A stretch of 64,000 nucleotides of DNA from Sympetrum striolatum (GCA_947579665.1 CANPUZ010000050.1:1-64000), one strand, 5' to 3'. Counted from the stretch's first letter, positions 11,911-23,580 are shown. Notes: generated from the letters alone by a model not told the origin. Program-made: numbers and translations.

Positions 11911-11979
11911 ATAGCAATGGAGCGAATTTACACCTCCACAATGAAATATTAACAAAATCCGAAATGGGAGATGCAGATT

Positions 11980-12170
11980 AGCGCTGTACCAATTTGGGAG
12001 AAGATGCTGCGGTCCAGATCGGGGGTCTCATCTCTCGAAGATTAGTATTCAGAGAGAGCGCATCAAGAAGCCGTTTGTCAAGGGTATGCAAATGGAGTCA
12101 CTGGACCAGAAAGGGGTCCAGCGAAGGATGCTGGGGAGAGATGCCTTCGACTGACAGGGATTTGAATATC
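11980..12170 (+). repeat. Dispersed repeat E, copy 2
   Basis: Same order of blocks as the minus strand of 4500-4840: CCAATTTGGGAGAAGATGCT, GGTCCAGATC, AGTATTCAGAGAGA, GTATGCAAATGGA. Confidence 0.6.
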
Positions 12171-12274
12171 GCATCAGATTCTATAAGAACGGATTTTCAA
12201 TCTTAAGATTGTGAAATAATGAGATAAAGGATGGAAATGACGGCACAATACGAATGGAAAATGCACGATTTTAA

Positions 12275-12478
12275 CGCTTAGTGTACGTTGAGTCCGCTTA
12301 GTAAATGATGTGTTTGCTTATCATCTGACTTGCTACTCCTAGTACAAGTTGAGTCCGCTTGATATGCGTTGAGTCCACTTTGGAAGTGAATTGGTTAGCT
12401 TAGTATACGTTGAGTCCGCTTAGGAATTGATGAGCTCGCTCAGCAAATGATGAGTCAGCTTAGTATACGATTGGTGTA
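12275..12478 (-). repeat. 20-bp TAAGCG satellite array
   Basis: Plus strand reads CGCTTAGTAAATGATGTGTT and GCTTAGTATACGTTGAGTCC-type units, so the core is on the minus strand. Confidence 0.87.
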
Positions 12479-12544
12479 ATTACAGGTTGTGTGAACTGAG
12501 AAAGAAATATATCAGAATGAGAATCTGAGGTGCATTCAAATGAG

Positions 12545-12870
12545 AAAACGCTTGAGCTCGGATTCAACAATCGCCTTGGTCGTCAGGGGGACTGGTTTGT
12601 TTACTACGAACAAATTTCACTAAATTTTCCTCCATTTTGTCCTTTTTCTCGTAATTTCAGTCCCGTTAAAGATATTCTACGACCAAAATAAGAATCTTCA
12701 TTTAATTTCCTTTCTTTTGGTACTAGTCTCGACTTCGTACGCTCATTCTTTCATATTTATTTCTTCTAAAGTAACTAAGCCTGCAAGCTGTAAATAAGAA
12801 CTTTACGTGCATTTCTTATGTAGAATGTTTGCCCTGACATAGCGTCGAACCAAGGATGATGACCTTGTGG
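12545..12870 (+). repeat. Family A dispersed repeat
   Basis: GAGCTCGGATTCAACAATCG, GTCAGGGGGACTGGTTTG, AAAATAAGAATCTTC, TTTACGTGCATTTCTTATG and GCGTCGAACCAAGGATGATG in the usual order. Confidence 0.8.
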
Positions 12871-13480
12871 TTTTCGTCGGATATGCACGGCTTCCAGCGA
12901 TCCCTCGAATTTCAACTCTCTTCTTTTCCGGGAAGTGCCTCATATAAATTTCCGAAAATCCCCGCAATGCATCCTTATGGAAAAAATCGGGATTTTGGGG
13001 CCTTCTGGCATCGAACCCATGCTAGCTAGGATCGAAGTCAGATTAATTCTGCCAACTGCACGCTGTGGCCAGTGCGTTTCGTGAAAATTATACTTTTGAG
13101 ACTTGCGGATAACAGACATTAAACACAGTTTCTATTTCTCTCTTAAGTTTCGGCGCGTTTTGTTTTCCGAAAGCGTTTTTGGAAAGTTTTAAAAAGGCAC
13201 TCAAACTGAGCCATTTTGGACATTCATTTGTCGTTTACAACATCACTCCCATTTTTCGGGTATTTTTGGTCAGAAACAGGAATGTAATCTAGGCTAAATA
13301 ACAAATATTTTTGTTTCTTTTTCAACGTCATCCGGAAAAGAGTTTAAAGTAATTGTATGATTTAGATTAGATTATCTCACAACGTAGAAATCCTGGAACA
13401 TACTTTTCGAATCGAAATTTCCAGCGAAAAATACGTGAACATTTTGTAATATATTTCGCTTATATTTCTCTTCAAACTTT
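12871..13480. other. Mostly unassigned, one tRNA-arm-like site
   Basis: TTCTGGCATCGAACCCATG near 13005 is a TpsiC-arm/B-box-like motif seen in several repeats here. The rest shows no frame or repeat I can assign. Confidence 0.4.
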
Positions 13481-13990
13481 GTGCACGTATTCTCTGGGAT
13501 CAGGAGAGAAATACTGTTTTAATTCAAGTTGATAACTTTGCTTGGTTCGAACCAAGATCGCTCAGATTGGAATTTCCATATGAAATACACGTAAACTTCG
13601 CTTTTATTGTTTGCATGCTTTGTTACTTTTGAAGATTTAAATTAGAAGGAATTGTCTCAGAGAGTCGAGACGATCACCAAAAGAACGGAAATTGAATATA
13701 TATTATTATTATGGTCATAGAATATAGCTTTCGAATCGAAATTTGGAGAATTTTGACAAAATACGGATAAATTTTCCAAAATTTTCGAGTTTGTGAACAA
13801 CTCATCCCCCTGTCGACTGATGCGATCGTCGAATCCATGCATTTTCTTTTATAGAATAGAATGGGATTTTATTATGTATTCTAAAGGGAGTTTACGCATT
13901 GACCGACAACTTTAGAATTTTATCAACATCTATATTCCCCAATTGAGAATTAACGGGCACTTCAGCTGGTAATTCCCTTTAGTACATTCT
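13480..13990 (-). repeat. Family A repeat, form A2
   Basis: Reverse of the A2 copy at 21400-21950: TTCTCTGGGATCAGGAGAGA, GGTTCGAACCAAGATCGCTC, the core, ATAGAATAGAATGGGATTT and CCCCAATTGAGAATTAACGG. Confidence 0.8.
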
Positions 13991-14079
13991 GTTATCCCTT
14001 TGTCTGAAGCATCGTAAATAAAAAATGACGATCTTAAAGATCAGTCACGACACAGGCTGTTAGTGAATAACATCAGCGA

Positions 14080-14275
14080 TGGGTTCGCTAAGAATGTGAT
14101 GATTATGCTTAGCAAGTGATGATTCCGCTTAGAATCCGATGATTACGCTTAGTTATTGATGAGTACGCTCAGTAAGTGATGATTATGCTTAGTTAGTGAT
14201 AAGGGTGCACAGAATATGACTAGTAAGCGATTACTTCGCTCAGAAAGTGATGAATATGCTTACTTAATAAATTCC
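14080..14275 (-). repeat. 20-bp TAAGCG satellite array
   Basis: Units such as GCTTAGTTAGTGATAAGGGT and CTTAGAATCCGATGATTACG on plus. Confidence 0.87.
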
Positions 14276-14640
14276 CGTGGGATAGAGAGAGTGCATTTTC
14301 CTTTTTTTCGTTAGTCTGACTCTTTTAAAAAAAAGACGACATCAGAAGAGAAATCAGTCTTCCGACAGCAAAAGAGCATCTCCGAGACACACACAATGGG
14401 ACCGCTTTGATCTGCACACAAAAGACAGCATCCGCTGGTCCATTACACTGAGTGTCCCATTGTCCGGTCAATTGGTGTCCCTCAAAAGGAATTCCCTCAG
14501 AGGAAATATCTCTCTCTCTTTATATTGATATGTGTGTATTTGTGTTGGAGTTTAGGAAGCTGTGGATCTTCCGGAGAGATGCTGGAGAGGGTTTATCTTT
14601 ATTTGCTCTTCCTGGACCACACTTTAGAATACACCCAATC
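14276..14640. other. Unique stretch, nothing recognised
   Basis: Contains a TCTCTCTCTCTTTATATT low-complexity run and a 66-codon frame without similarity to anything I know. Confidence 0.4.
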
Positions 14641-14644
14641 TTCT

Positions 14645-15060
14645 TAGCTTAGGTTGACTCCGCTTAGAATAGCTTAGTCCGCTTAAAGCACGTTGTTCGC
14701 TCAGTGTACGCTTATTTTGCATAGAGTACGCTTTATCCGCTTAGCTTTAGCTAAGTCCGCTTAGATTACGTTTATTTTGCTTAAAGTATGCTTATTTTAA
14801 TTAGTGTACGCTTATTTTGCTTATTGTACGCTTATTTTGCTTAGAGTACTCTTATTTTCTAAGCGAACTCATTACTCACTCATCGATATCACCATTTACT
14901 AAGCAATCTCATAACTTGCTAAGCGGACTCAACACTTAATTAGCTATCTCATCACTTACTAAGCATACTCAACACTTACTAAGCGAACTCATCACTTGCT
15001 CAGCGATCTCATCACTTACTAAGCATACTCATCACTTACTAAGCGAATTCATCGCTCCAA
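14645..15060. repeat. Head-to-head satellite arrays
   Basis: From 14645 to about 14855 the units read CGCTTAGATTACGTTTATTT (minus core). From about 14858 on they read CTAAGCGAACTCATCACTTG (plus core). The junction is direct: GTACTCTTATTTTCTAAGCG. Confidence 0.9.
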
Positions 15061-15394
15061 AATAATGAATTCCAAAAAGATGTTTAAGAAAAATCCCTTT
15101 AATGAAATCCTTTCCTTTCGTTTATAATTCGAATGCAGAATTGAAGACACTTATATTTTCCCTTATCTCGACACAAGTGGAAATCCGAGTTCTCTGAGAG
15201 AAGAAAAAGCTGTTTCCATCGGAGTTCGATTTATCGAATATATCGATTATCGACTCCCCCTTTTTGATGAAATGTTTCCATTTAACCCACAAATGATTTC
15301 CAGACTCACAATTCTATTCGTTTGATACATTTTCAAATCGACGATTGCCATTTTAATTTAAGTTAATTCCGATTTTGCGTCGATGTTTTCACAC

Positions 15395-15625
15395 GGAGTC
15401 AACGTGTTCTAAGCGGATAAGGGAGTATACTGAGCGGAATGAACGTAATCGAAGCGTAAACTAAGCAGTGTCAACCTTTTCTAAGCGTAAACTAAGCAGA
15501 ATAAACGTAGACTAAGTTGCGTCAACGTATTATTAATATTAATAATAACAGCGTATACTGAGTGAAATGAACGTACTCTAAGCGAAAACTAAGAGAACTA
15601 ATCCTGAACTATGCGTTGTCAACGT
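15395..15625 (+). repeat. 20-bp TAAGCG satellite array, diverged
   Basis: Units such as TCTAAGCGTAAACTAAGCAG and ACTGAGCGGAATGAACGTAA, interrupted by an AATATTAATAATAA block. Confidence 0.8.
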
Positions 15626-15724
15626 ATTGTAGGCAACAAACTCGCTGCTATCTCTACAGATATCCTCTTTCTAGTCACCATAGAAACTCTTTGCTATTAT
15701 TGTTGAATTTCCTAACCCTAATTT

Positions 15725-17335
15725 GATTCTACCACGAATTTCTCGAGAAATAGTTTTCAGGGAATTCTATGAAACATTTCCCATGACATTCTCCATAAAA
15801 ACACGCAATCTCGGGAAATTTTTCTCGAGAAATTCTCGGGAAAAAGTTTTTCTCTATCACAATTTATTAGAAGATATAAAAAAACTCATTTTCATAGAAT
15901 TTTCCACGAAAACTTATTGCTGGGAGTTCCTCTTAAAGTACTATTCTTACTAAGCGTAGTCATCATCTGTTAGTCAGCTCTTTACTAAGCAAACTAATCG
16001 AGGGAGTCGAGAAAGAAAATATTTCCCAACAACCTTGTTGTTCCTGAGCGACAATCAACATTGCTGTAATCGTTGTCCTGACATTTTGATTCGCGTTTTC
16101 TCTTTATCGGCGCAAATTTCCATTGCGCATTGCTTGTTAAAGTACAAACTTGTTCCTACCATTGTTGTAATTGATCTCTTGATTCAAATGTTGTCTCTAG
16201 TTGCCCAACTTCAAGCATGCAATATTAATTGCGAGTCACAATACAAATGCACTGCTATATCAGCGGAACTTCCTCACGTTAATCAAATATTTCCAGGAAT
16301 TTCAAAAGAGAAAACTTTATCCAGAAAATTCTATACAAATATTTTCTGGAAATTCTAAACAAAAATAGTTACGCGAATTCTACATTAATACGGATTAAGT
16401 TGCCGCTAACAACTTACAAGATGGTAATGTGAATCTACATCCAATTCACATACGCGTAAAAAATATACGTAAAAATATTTCTAAGGCTTCCATGAAACTG
16501 TATTTAACCCAGAATTCATCGAGAAATAAATTCCGTGAACTCATCGAAAATCAATTAATACCCGAAAAATATTTCTGCAGGATATTCTATTCTAATATTT
16601 CCAAAATGTAAAGTTTTCTCAAGGGAATTCAATTAAACAAATTTTCCAGGGCTCTCTCGAAGTACTGTTTCTTAAAAATGTCTTGACATTCCATTATAAC
16701 ATTTTACAGGGAATTGCTCTAGACAAAATATTTCACCGAAATTTTTCATATAAACTTTTCTCCGTGCAATTCTTCCATAAAATTTCCAGGGAATTTCTAA
16801 GAATAAAATATTCTCTAAGCAATAATATGAAAAAGAATTCCGGCGCTTCTTCGAGGTAAAATTTCCCAAAAAGTTTTCAATAGAAAAGAATTCCCGGGAG
16901 TTTCACGAAAAAATATTCTATTTTAGATTTCTCGAGACCAAAATTTCCTAGTAATTTCTCTCCAAACATTTTCCAAGAAAATTCTCCAAAAAATATTCCA
17001 AGAAATTTGACGAAAAATATTTTCCAAGGAATTTCTCGAAAAAAAAGTTTCCTACAAATTTCTCAAAAACAGTTCTCCAAGAAATTTCTCGAAAAAAATT
17101 TTCCAAGAAATTTCTGGAAAAATATTTTCCTAGAAATTTCTCGAAAAAAAATTTATAAGAAATTTTACGAAAAATATTTTCCAAGAAATGTTTCGAGAAA
17201 AAATTCTCGGGAACTGTTTTGGAGAAAAAAATATCGGGATTTCACTACCTGACTTAGAATTCTCGAAAAAAATTTCCTAGGATTTCTCGAGACTAAGATT
17301 TCCTAGAAATTAATCAAGAAAAAACGTTTTCCAGC
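15725..17335. repeat. TTTC/GAAA-rich degenerate repeat with 26-bp minisatellite core
   Basis: The whole stretch is built from AGAAATTTCTCGAAAA-like words on both strands. Between about 16976 and 17210 the period is close to exactly 26 bp (starts near 17002, 17028, 17055, 17081, 17107, 17133, 17159, 17185). Units at 17081, 17107 and 17133 are perfect GAAnnTTCnnGAA. A few short Lys/Phe/Ser frames arise only from this composition. One diverged satellite fragment sits at about 15950-15990. Confidence 0.88.
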
Positions 17336-17384
17336 CGACAAAAAAAAATGCATTTGCTATCGTAGAAAACGGTCGTCAACTCAC

Positions 17385-17637
17385 CTCTCTTCCTTCTTGT
17401 CGTGAGTGTTCTGCGGCGGCGGCATCACTGCCTGCAGCTGCTCCTGCTGCGCCGGGGAGCCCGCGTAACCAGGGCCGGCCCCCGGGTACGGATAATGCGG
17501 CAGGGCCGGCTGGGGTCCCGACGGGGGAAGGTTGTACTGCGGGTAGTGGGGGTGGGGCGAATAAGGGTTATTCGGGGGCAGAGGGTATTCACCAGAGTGC
17601 ACGTAAGAAGAAGGGTGGGGGCTGATTGCAGAGTAAC
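17385..17637 (-). CDS. MYT1: MYT1-family exon 11: Pro/Tyr-rich segment, last exon in window
   Basis: A 253-nt exon between TTCTTCCTTCCCAAAG and AG|GTGAGT. Its first bases complete Gly of the previous exon: GYSAISPHPSSYVHSGEYPL, then a repetitive Pro/Tyr/His stretch (NPYSPHPHYPQYNLPP, ALPHYPYPGAGPGYAG) and QLQAVMPPPQNTHDKKEE. The donor is strong, so the gene continues downstream with an exon starting in phase 2, which I did not find in 1-17384. It may lie outside the window. The AAAG acceptor is less common than CAG but has a good pyrimidine tract. The exon is followed closely by the TTTC/GAAA minisatellite. Confidence 0.87.
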
Positions 17638-17696
17638 CTTTGGGAAGGAAGAAGAACTACTGTAAGCATTGCCTTCCATTTGATATCTATTATACA

Positions 17697-18055
17697 TAGA
17701 CGCTTCTCCGGATATACCCGTATATATACGAGTGAAATGTTGCTTGCATACTGCAAGCAGATCGACAACACTAATTTCATATCGGCATCACATCGGGACG
17801 CTCCTCAAAAGAAAACAAAAGGATTGAAAACATTTTTTCCTTCGCTGCAATTTAATCGACTGGCATCGAACCAGGGTCTCCCTGGTGAAGTTACTATGCA
17901 GCACAACAGAAGATCACCATCTCTAACTATGTGTGAAAATTCAAGGAGAAATATTGGCTGCAACTGCCTCAAACGACGTCCTACTTTTCACATATATTCC
18001 TTATGAGAGAAATTTTAATATACCCCGGCATCGAACCCAGGAACCGTAAGGTCTT
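17697..18055 (+). repeat. Dispersed repeat B, copy 1
   Basis: Similar to 25430-25750: TTGCTTGCATACTGCAAGCA, CATCGAACCAGGGTCT, CTATGCAGCACAACAGAAGA, CAACTGCCTCAAACGACGTC. The CATCGAACC.GGGTC motif is B-box-like, suggesting a tRNA-derived SINE-type origin. Confidence 0.75.
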
Positions 18056-18169
18056 ATCTATTTTTTTTTCAAAACCCTAAGCTTAATATACATCTTTTTT
18101 ATAAACAAGAACTTCCTATTATTTTGACAAGTGCATCCAAATAAATAATGAAAACTACCTCAATATATT

Positions 18170-18345
18170 TTAAATGGGGGATATATTTACCACCTGGCTT
18201 CGAACCCGGGTCTTTCTGGTTTCTATGCAGCACAAAAGAAGATTGCCATTTTTAACTATGCGTGAACATTCAAGCAGAAATATTGGCTCCAACTGCCTCA
18301 AACGACATCCTACTTTTCACGAATGTAAATGGCTCTCTGGATTCG
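18170..18345 (+). repeat. Dispersed repeat B, partial copy
   Basis: TTCGAACCCGGGTCTTTCTG to CAACTGCCTCAAACGACATC repeats the central part of the copy at 17697; 5' end missing. Confidence 0.75.
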
Positions 18346-18369
18346 AACCAAGGTTTATCTAGGAAATCT

Positions 18370-18525
18370 AAAACATGTTTTTGAAATGGATCTATTTTCT
18401 CTATCAAGGTTTAATGTTATTGGGAAGGGGTTCAAAATAATTCTTGAAAATCGGATCAGTTACTGATTGTAGAGACGCCTGGTGTCGAACCCAGGACATA
18501 TTGTAAGCTGTGAATGCACAGTATA
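18370..18525 (-). repeat. Dispersed repeat C, inverted copy
   Basis: The minus strand matches 51675-51800: ATGTCCTGGGTTCGACACCA, CAATCAGTAACTGAT, AACCCCTTCCCAATAA. It contains a B-box-like GGTTCGACACC. Confidence 0.7.
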
Positions 18526-18694
18526 CACGATAGCGCTGTTCTGTACAATAAAAATTAAAGCAAAATTAATTCTGAAAATCTATTTAAGAACTAATATTCA
18601 TCTGCCATGATAATTAAATGTAATATCCTTTTTCAACCAAAAAATACATTATTAAAAATATTGTAGCTATCTTTTGATCTAACTTTAACATTTA

Positions 18695-19190
18695 TTACAT
18701 TTCCCATTCATATTCGTACGAGAGTTCAACTGCCGCCTTCGTCGTTAGGGAATTGTTTATGCCCACAAAATCACACTAATTTTTCGTCGTTTTCGTCTGA
18801 ATTCTCCCAATTTCAGCTCGAATACGATATTCCACGATCAAAATAAGAATCTTCATTCAATTTCCTTTCTTTTAGTGTTTATTTCGATTTCGTACAACCA
18901 TTATTTCCGATTTAATTCTGCGAAAGAAAAAATGTCTGCAATCGATCAAAACGAACTTTACGTGCATTTCTTATGAGAGAGACGATTAGAGTCGTCCAGA
19001 GTCGAACCAAGGATACTCTGGACAGACAATAAATAAATATATAATATTCCATTAGATCTTTAACGACTCCCGTTAAATTTATAATCCTCTCACGAATGGG
19101 AAGTGCATCAAATTAATGCTCGAAAATTTATCCAGTGTATTTCTTACGGGAGTCAGCGACCTCGGATACATAAATATATACACAGCGGTG
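18695..19190 (+). repeat. Family A repeat, form A3 plus outer arm
   Basis: CCATTCATATTCGTACGAGA, CGTCGTTAGGGAATTGTTTA, the core, CTTATGAGAGAGACGATTAG, CGAACCAAGGATACTCTGGA, then the outer arm seen in the foldback (TTCTTACGGGAGTCAGCGAC, CGGATACATAAATATATA). Confidence 0.8.
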
Positions 19191-20120
19191 ATTATTGAAT
19201 AAGATACTAGTCAGGTGGTCACGAAAGATTTTTTAAAAGGAGTAAATACGTCTAGGTGTTCTCCAATAGGTCACGCTCTTTTAGACAAAGTGTCGTATTC
19301 TAGTATTGACAGTTCTTTTTATATGAGCTTCAACTTTTAAATCGCACGAGTGTCCATTCAAACTTCGTCCAATTAAAGATTAAAACAAAACTCGTTCTTC
19401 ATATGAAAACCCATTCTCAAAACCCAATCCGTTCCTTTTTCAAAAAAAATAAATAAAAGACTCTCGATATGGTGGCGCCGTGGCGGTCGTTCCCCCAACT
19501 AAAAAGATCGCGAAAACAAAAATGCGTTTCCAAACAATGGCCGGGGATGAACAATCGACCTCCTTTTCATTTCGATAATAAAAAATGCATGCGCTATTCC
19601 GCGGAACAAGTTCGGAAAGTTTTTATTTTTACTTAATGCCCCCGCCGAGAGAACAGGAAGTGCTGCCACCTTTCGGAGTGGAGGAAAAAAAAACACGAAA
19701 AAAAAGTTGAATATCGTATCGCGAGCGCAATTTTTCCACCTGCGTGTTTCTTTTATTAATAACGGTCCATTCTTTCACTTCCCCCCCCCCTGGGGAAGTT
19801 CTAATTCACTCGGACTTGGCGAATTACGCCATTCAGTTTTTTCTTTCCCCCTTTAGACTTTGTATCGCTCGCGCTTTTCACATGTTATTTTCTGCGACAC
19901 GATCCACGAGTTGGCCAAACAGCCCCCAGGTGGCGCAGGAATAGGGTTTTCGAAGGAATGGAATGTGTACCTCTTTTGTAGTATTGCCCCTTTGCAAATA
20001 CTCCATGGATACGGATAACGCTTTTATTTTGTTTTCTGTTGACGACTGACTTCGCTTCAATCAAAAGAATTGAGAATCGAAAAGGAATCGATGACTTTGC
20101 AGTCGATAAACAATCGAGAG
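19191..20120. other. Unique stretch of mixed composition
   Basis: A C10 run at 19784-19793 and several overlapping 60-66 codon frames on both strands between 19499 and 20060. None shows a family signature or splice frame consistent with the gene. Confidence 0.4.
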
Positions 20121-20124
20121 CTCT

Positions 20125-20480
20125 TAATAAGCGGGCTTATCATATAGTAAGCGGACTTAGCGATTGTCTAGAGAACTAATCAGTTGCTAAGCGAACTCAA
20201 CACTTGCTAAGCAAACTTATCACTAATTAAGCGGACTCATCAGATGCTAAGCGAAATCATCACTGGCTAAGCGAAGTCATCACTTACTAAGCGAAGTCAT
20301 CACTTACTAAGCGAGGTCATCGTATTCTAAGCGGAGTCAACACTTACTAAGTGGAGTCATCAGTTGCCGAGCAAACTTATCACTAACTAAGGTATGTCCT
20401 CACTTGTTAAGCAAAGTTATCACTTAGCAAGAGGACTTACTTAGTACTTACCTAGCGGAACAATCACTTGATAATTGTTC
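20125..20480 (+). repeat. 20-bp TAAGCG satellite array
   Basis: Well-kept units such as CTAAGCGAAGTCATCACTTA, plus orientation, 20-bp period. Confidence 0.92.
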
Positions 20481-20794
20481 TCCTCAGTTATATCCCTCTA
20501 TAATAATGAATAAATAAGATTTTATGAAGCCATGTATTTCTTTTTCTTCATCGCATTCTCCCTTTAATTCCAATTGGCAAAATCATGAATAAACTCGATT
20601 TATTCGCATTCGGTTATCGTTTGTATCGAAATCTTACGTACAGATATTAGTTTTTTTTCCGCAGCACTGCCTGGACCCTTTATTTGCATACTCCGCCCTC
20701 ATTTGCCAAAGACAGACGCTCTGGGCATTCACTTCACCTTTAATTTATTTCTTTCTCTTTAATTCCGATGAGAATGTGTAATATTCATCGAGAG

Positions 20795-21225
20795 CAAAAG
20801 AAATACTTTTCCCTGACCTCTACTTATTGAGTATTGCTCACGAAGTAGGATTAATTTCCGATCTTTAGATGGTACAGCAGCAAGGCTTGGGAGATATCAG
20901 CTTTGACAGCTAGTCAAGGGAGATTCGACAGCAGTGGCTGTGATGGAATCCCTCGGATGGAACTCTCTTTGAAGACTATCAAAAGAAGCTTTCTGATTTA
21001 TTCGCTGATTTCGGGGAGGATATATTGTGATCCCAGTTATTAACCATCTTCGGAGAAAACAAAAGAGCGATACAGGGAAGCAGTTGCCAAGACAGATAGT
21101 CACTTATGGTTCCCGCGAAGTATTACAGAAGATAATAGCTCTCCATGTTAGATGTCGGTGTTTTACACCCCCTGCCACGCGCCACAAGCGGATTTCAGGG
21201 TTTAAATGTAATAATACATCTTCAA
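20795..21225 (+). pseudogene. CR1/Jockey LINE 3' fragment, decayed
   Basis: Close to 50270-50695: TTTTCCCTGACCTCTA, TTTAGATGGTACAGCAGCAA, GAGATATCAGCTTTGACAG and a 3' end with ACACCCCCTGCCACGCGCC, the same conserved tail as the LINE at 3861-4349. The coding frame is broken by stops. Confidence 0.75.
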
Positions 21226-21399
21226 CCGTGAATTCCTTAATATACCTTTATTTCGCTCAGCGAGTTTCATTATTCAATTTTCTTTGCTGATTTGTGAACA
21301 ATTAATTATTTTTTTTCCCCGAAGAGACTAAAACGCGTCGACGAATTTTTCTTTCTTTCGCAAATAATTAACAAACAGAGCCTACCTTATAAGCTAGAC

Positions 21400-21950
21400 A
21401 AATCGCCCGTTGATTCTCAATTGGGGAATACAGAATTAGATTCTAAAGTGGTCTTTCAATGCAATGTGTAAAATACCCTTTAATTATACAAAACTTAAAT
21501 CCCATGCTATTCTATAAATAGAAATGCGTTGATTGGCACTCGTATTGGTCGTCAGGGGAACTGGTTGTTTACTAACTCAAAATATTTGGACAATTTTCGC
21601 GTATTTTGTCGAAATTCTCGGAATTTCGATTCGAAAACAATATTCTACGACCACAATAAAAATCTTTATTCAATTTCCTTTAATTCAGTGTTTGTCTCGA
21701 CTCTTTAAGACAATTCCTTCTAATTTAATTCTTCGAAAGAAACAAAGCCTGCAACCGATAAAAAGGGAAGTTTACGTGTATTCCTTATGGAAATATATCC
21801 GAGCGATCCTTGGTTCGAACCCACCATAATTATTGAATTAAATTAAGACGATACGTCCTTCCTTATGTTAGAGAATCCAATTGGGGCAATAGGTGTGGAC
21901 TCCAATCGAATACAGGACCTCTGCTTCAGAGTCCTTTTGTAAATGTACGG
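21400..21950 (+). repeat. Family A repeat, form A2
   Basis: The A2 arm CGTTGATTCTCAATTGGGGA and CTATTCTATAAATAGAAATG lead into CGTCAGGGGAACTGGTTGTT, the common core and TTGGTTCGAACCCACCATAA. The mirror copies are at 13480-13990 and 25800-26345. Confidence 0.82.
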
Positions 21951-21994
21951 GAAATGGATTTTCATTCTCTCAAACAACTGAGCACACCGAGCTC

Positions 21995-22625
21995 AGGATA
22001 AGCGGACGCATCATCTCCTAAGCGATCTTATCACTTACTAAGCATCCTTATTAGGTACTAAGCACACTTATTACTTATTAAACATACTCATCACTTACTA
22101 AGCGAACTTATCACTTAATAAGCATACTCATAATTTCTGAAGCAGTAGTATTATTTAATAATCATACTCATCGGCTTCTAAGCGCAGTAATCACTAACTA
22201 AGCATATTCATCACCTACTAAGCACATTTATCCCTTACTAAGCGAACTCATAATTTTTAAGGAGTATTATCATTTACCAAGCATACTCATCGGCTTCTAA
22301 GCGCAGTTATCACTTATTAAGCATACCCATCACTTTTCAAGCATACTTATCATTTTATAAGCATACTGATCGGGTTCTTAGCACAATAACCACTTGTAAG
22401 CATACTCATCACTGAATAAGCGAAGTCATCGTATTCTATGCAAAGCCATCTAACACAAAGTGGACTCCTCATACACTTAGCGGAATCATCACTTACTAAG
22501 CATACTCATCGCTTCTTAAGCACAATAATCACTTATTAAGCCCACTAATCGCTTATTAAGCACACTCATCACTTACTAAGCACGCTCATCAGTTCTAAGC
22601 GTACTCATCACTCACTGAGCATTGA
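21995..22625 (+). repeat. 20-bp TAAGCG satellite array
   Basis: Units CTAAGCGAACTTATCACTTA and TAAGCATACTCATCGGCTTC; partly 40- and 60-bp higher-order order as at 3530, with more divergence. Confidence 0.9.
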
Positions 22626-22629
22626 TAAT

Positions 22630-23580
22630 TTTTCAAACCAACTTATGTTACTCGTCATATTTAAACAAAGCAAAAAAAAAGAAGCATTTTCATTCCCAAT
22701 GCTTTCGATTTCAATGTGCGAAATGAATGCTTATTAGGGATTTTGAGTGTGTGAACAGGTGTGCCTTTGGGCAGAGTGTGGTCACGTCAAACACTCAATC
22801 GTCCGTGACACGTGGCGACAGGTACGGAGGCAAATTGCACTTCGGAAGGGATGATTATAGGTCACGTGATTCGGAGACACTCCAAAGACGAGAACGTGAT
22901 TTGGTGTAAAATTGAACGAGTTTTGGAGTGCACGCGATCGCCTCTAAAGGTTATGAACTCCCATTCTCAGTCCTCGAGAGTATTTTGAGTAACTTTGTCC
23001 TTCTGCTATTTCTATACCATATATTTACCCCAGTAAATTGCCTCCGTTTCATTAATTCCGGCATTACTTCCATTAATTCTGTATGGACTTAAAATCCCCG
23101 AGTATTCTCGTGGGAAAATCAAAAAATCATCCCGTTTTCAGAGATCTACCAAAGGGAATTACTTGCCGACATTTCGATGTCAAATTGTCTATGATATTTG
23201 CACTGTAAACACCGATGAAGATGAATATGGATTTGTGACGTCTGTGTTCGTCAGTTTATACGTTCGTTTGTGGTGAAGAATTATTGCTTCGAGGAAGATT
23301 TTTGAAAGACAGAATTTAACTTTATTTTATAGCGGAGATTTAAAAAAGAAGTGCGTTTGTGTGATTCTCGCGAACTGAAATAATGTTCAGTTTCGTTGAA
23401 TTGGTAATTTTTCGGAATTTCGCTAATATTATTAGCTTAAAATTCCATCCTGTTTAGTATTTATTTAAAGAATTAGGGTATCGATAAGTTGAACATTAAG
23501 CCGTCCATACTTAAATTTTGTATATTTATAAAAAATTGAAATTTAGATACATCAATACAGCTGCAGAAGAGTGCAACTGG
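22630..23580. other. Unique stretch; two CACGTG sites
   Basis: No repeat recognised. CACGTG E-boxes lie at 22809-22814 and 22863-22868 in a GC-richer part. A 60-codon frame at 22727-22909 has no recognisable content. Confidence 0.35.

Noticed and set aside
16035..16358. 107-codon plus-strand frame
   Set aside because: No recognisable domain or splice context; its end runs into the TTTC/GAAA repeat.
17007..17252. Lys/Phe-rich frames on both strands (81 and 78 codons)
   Set aside because: They are translations of the 26-bp minisatellite.
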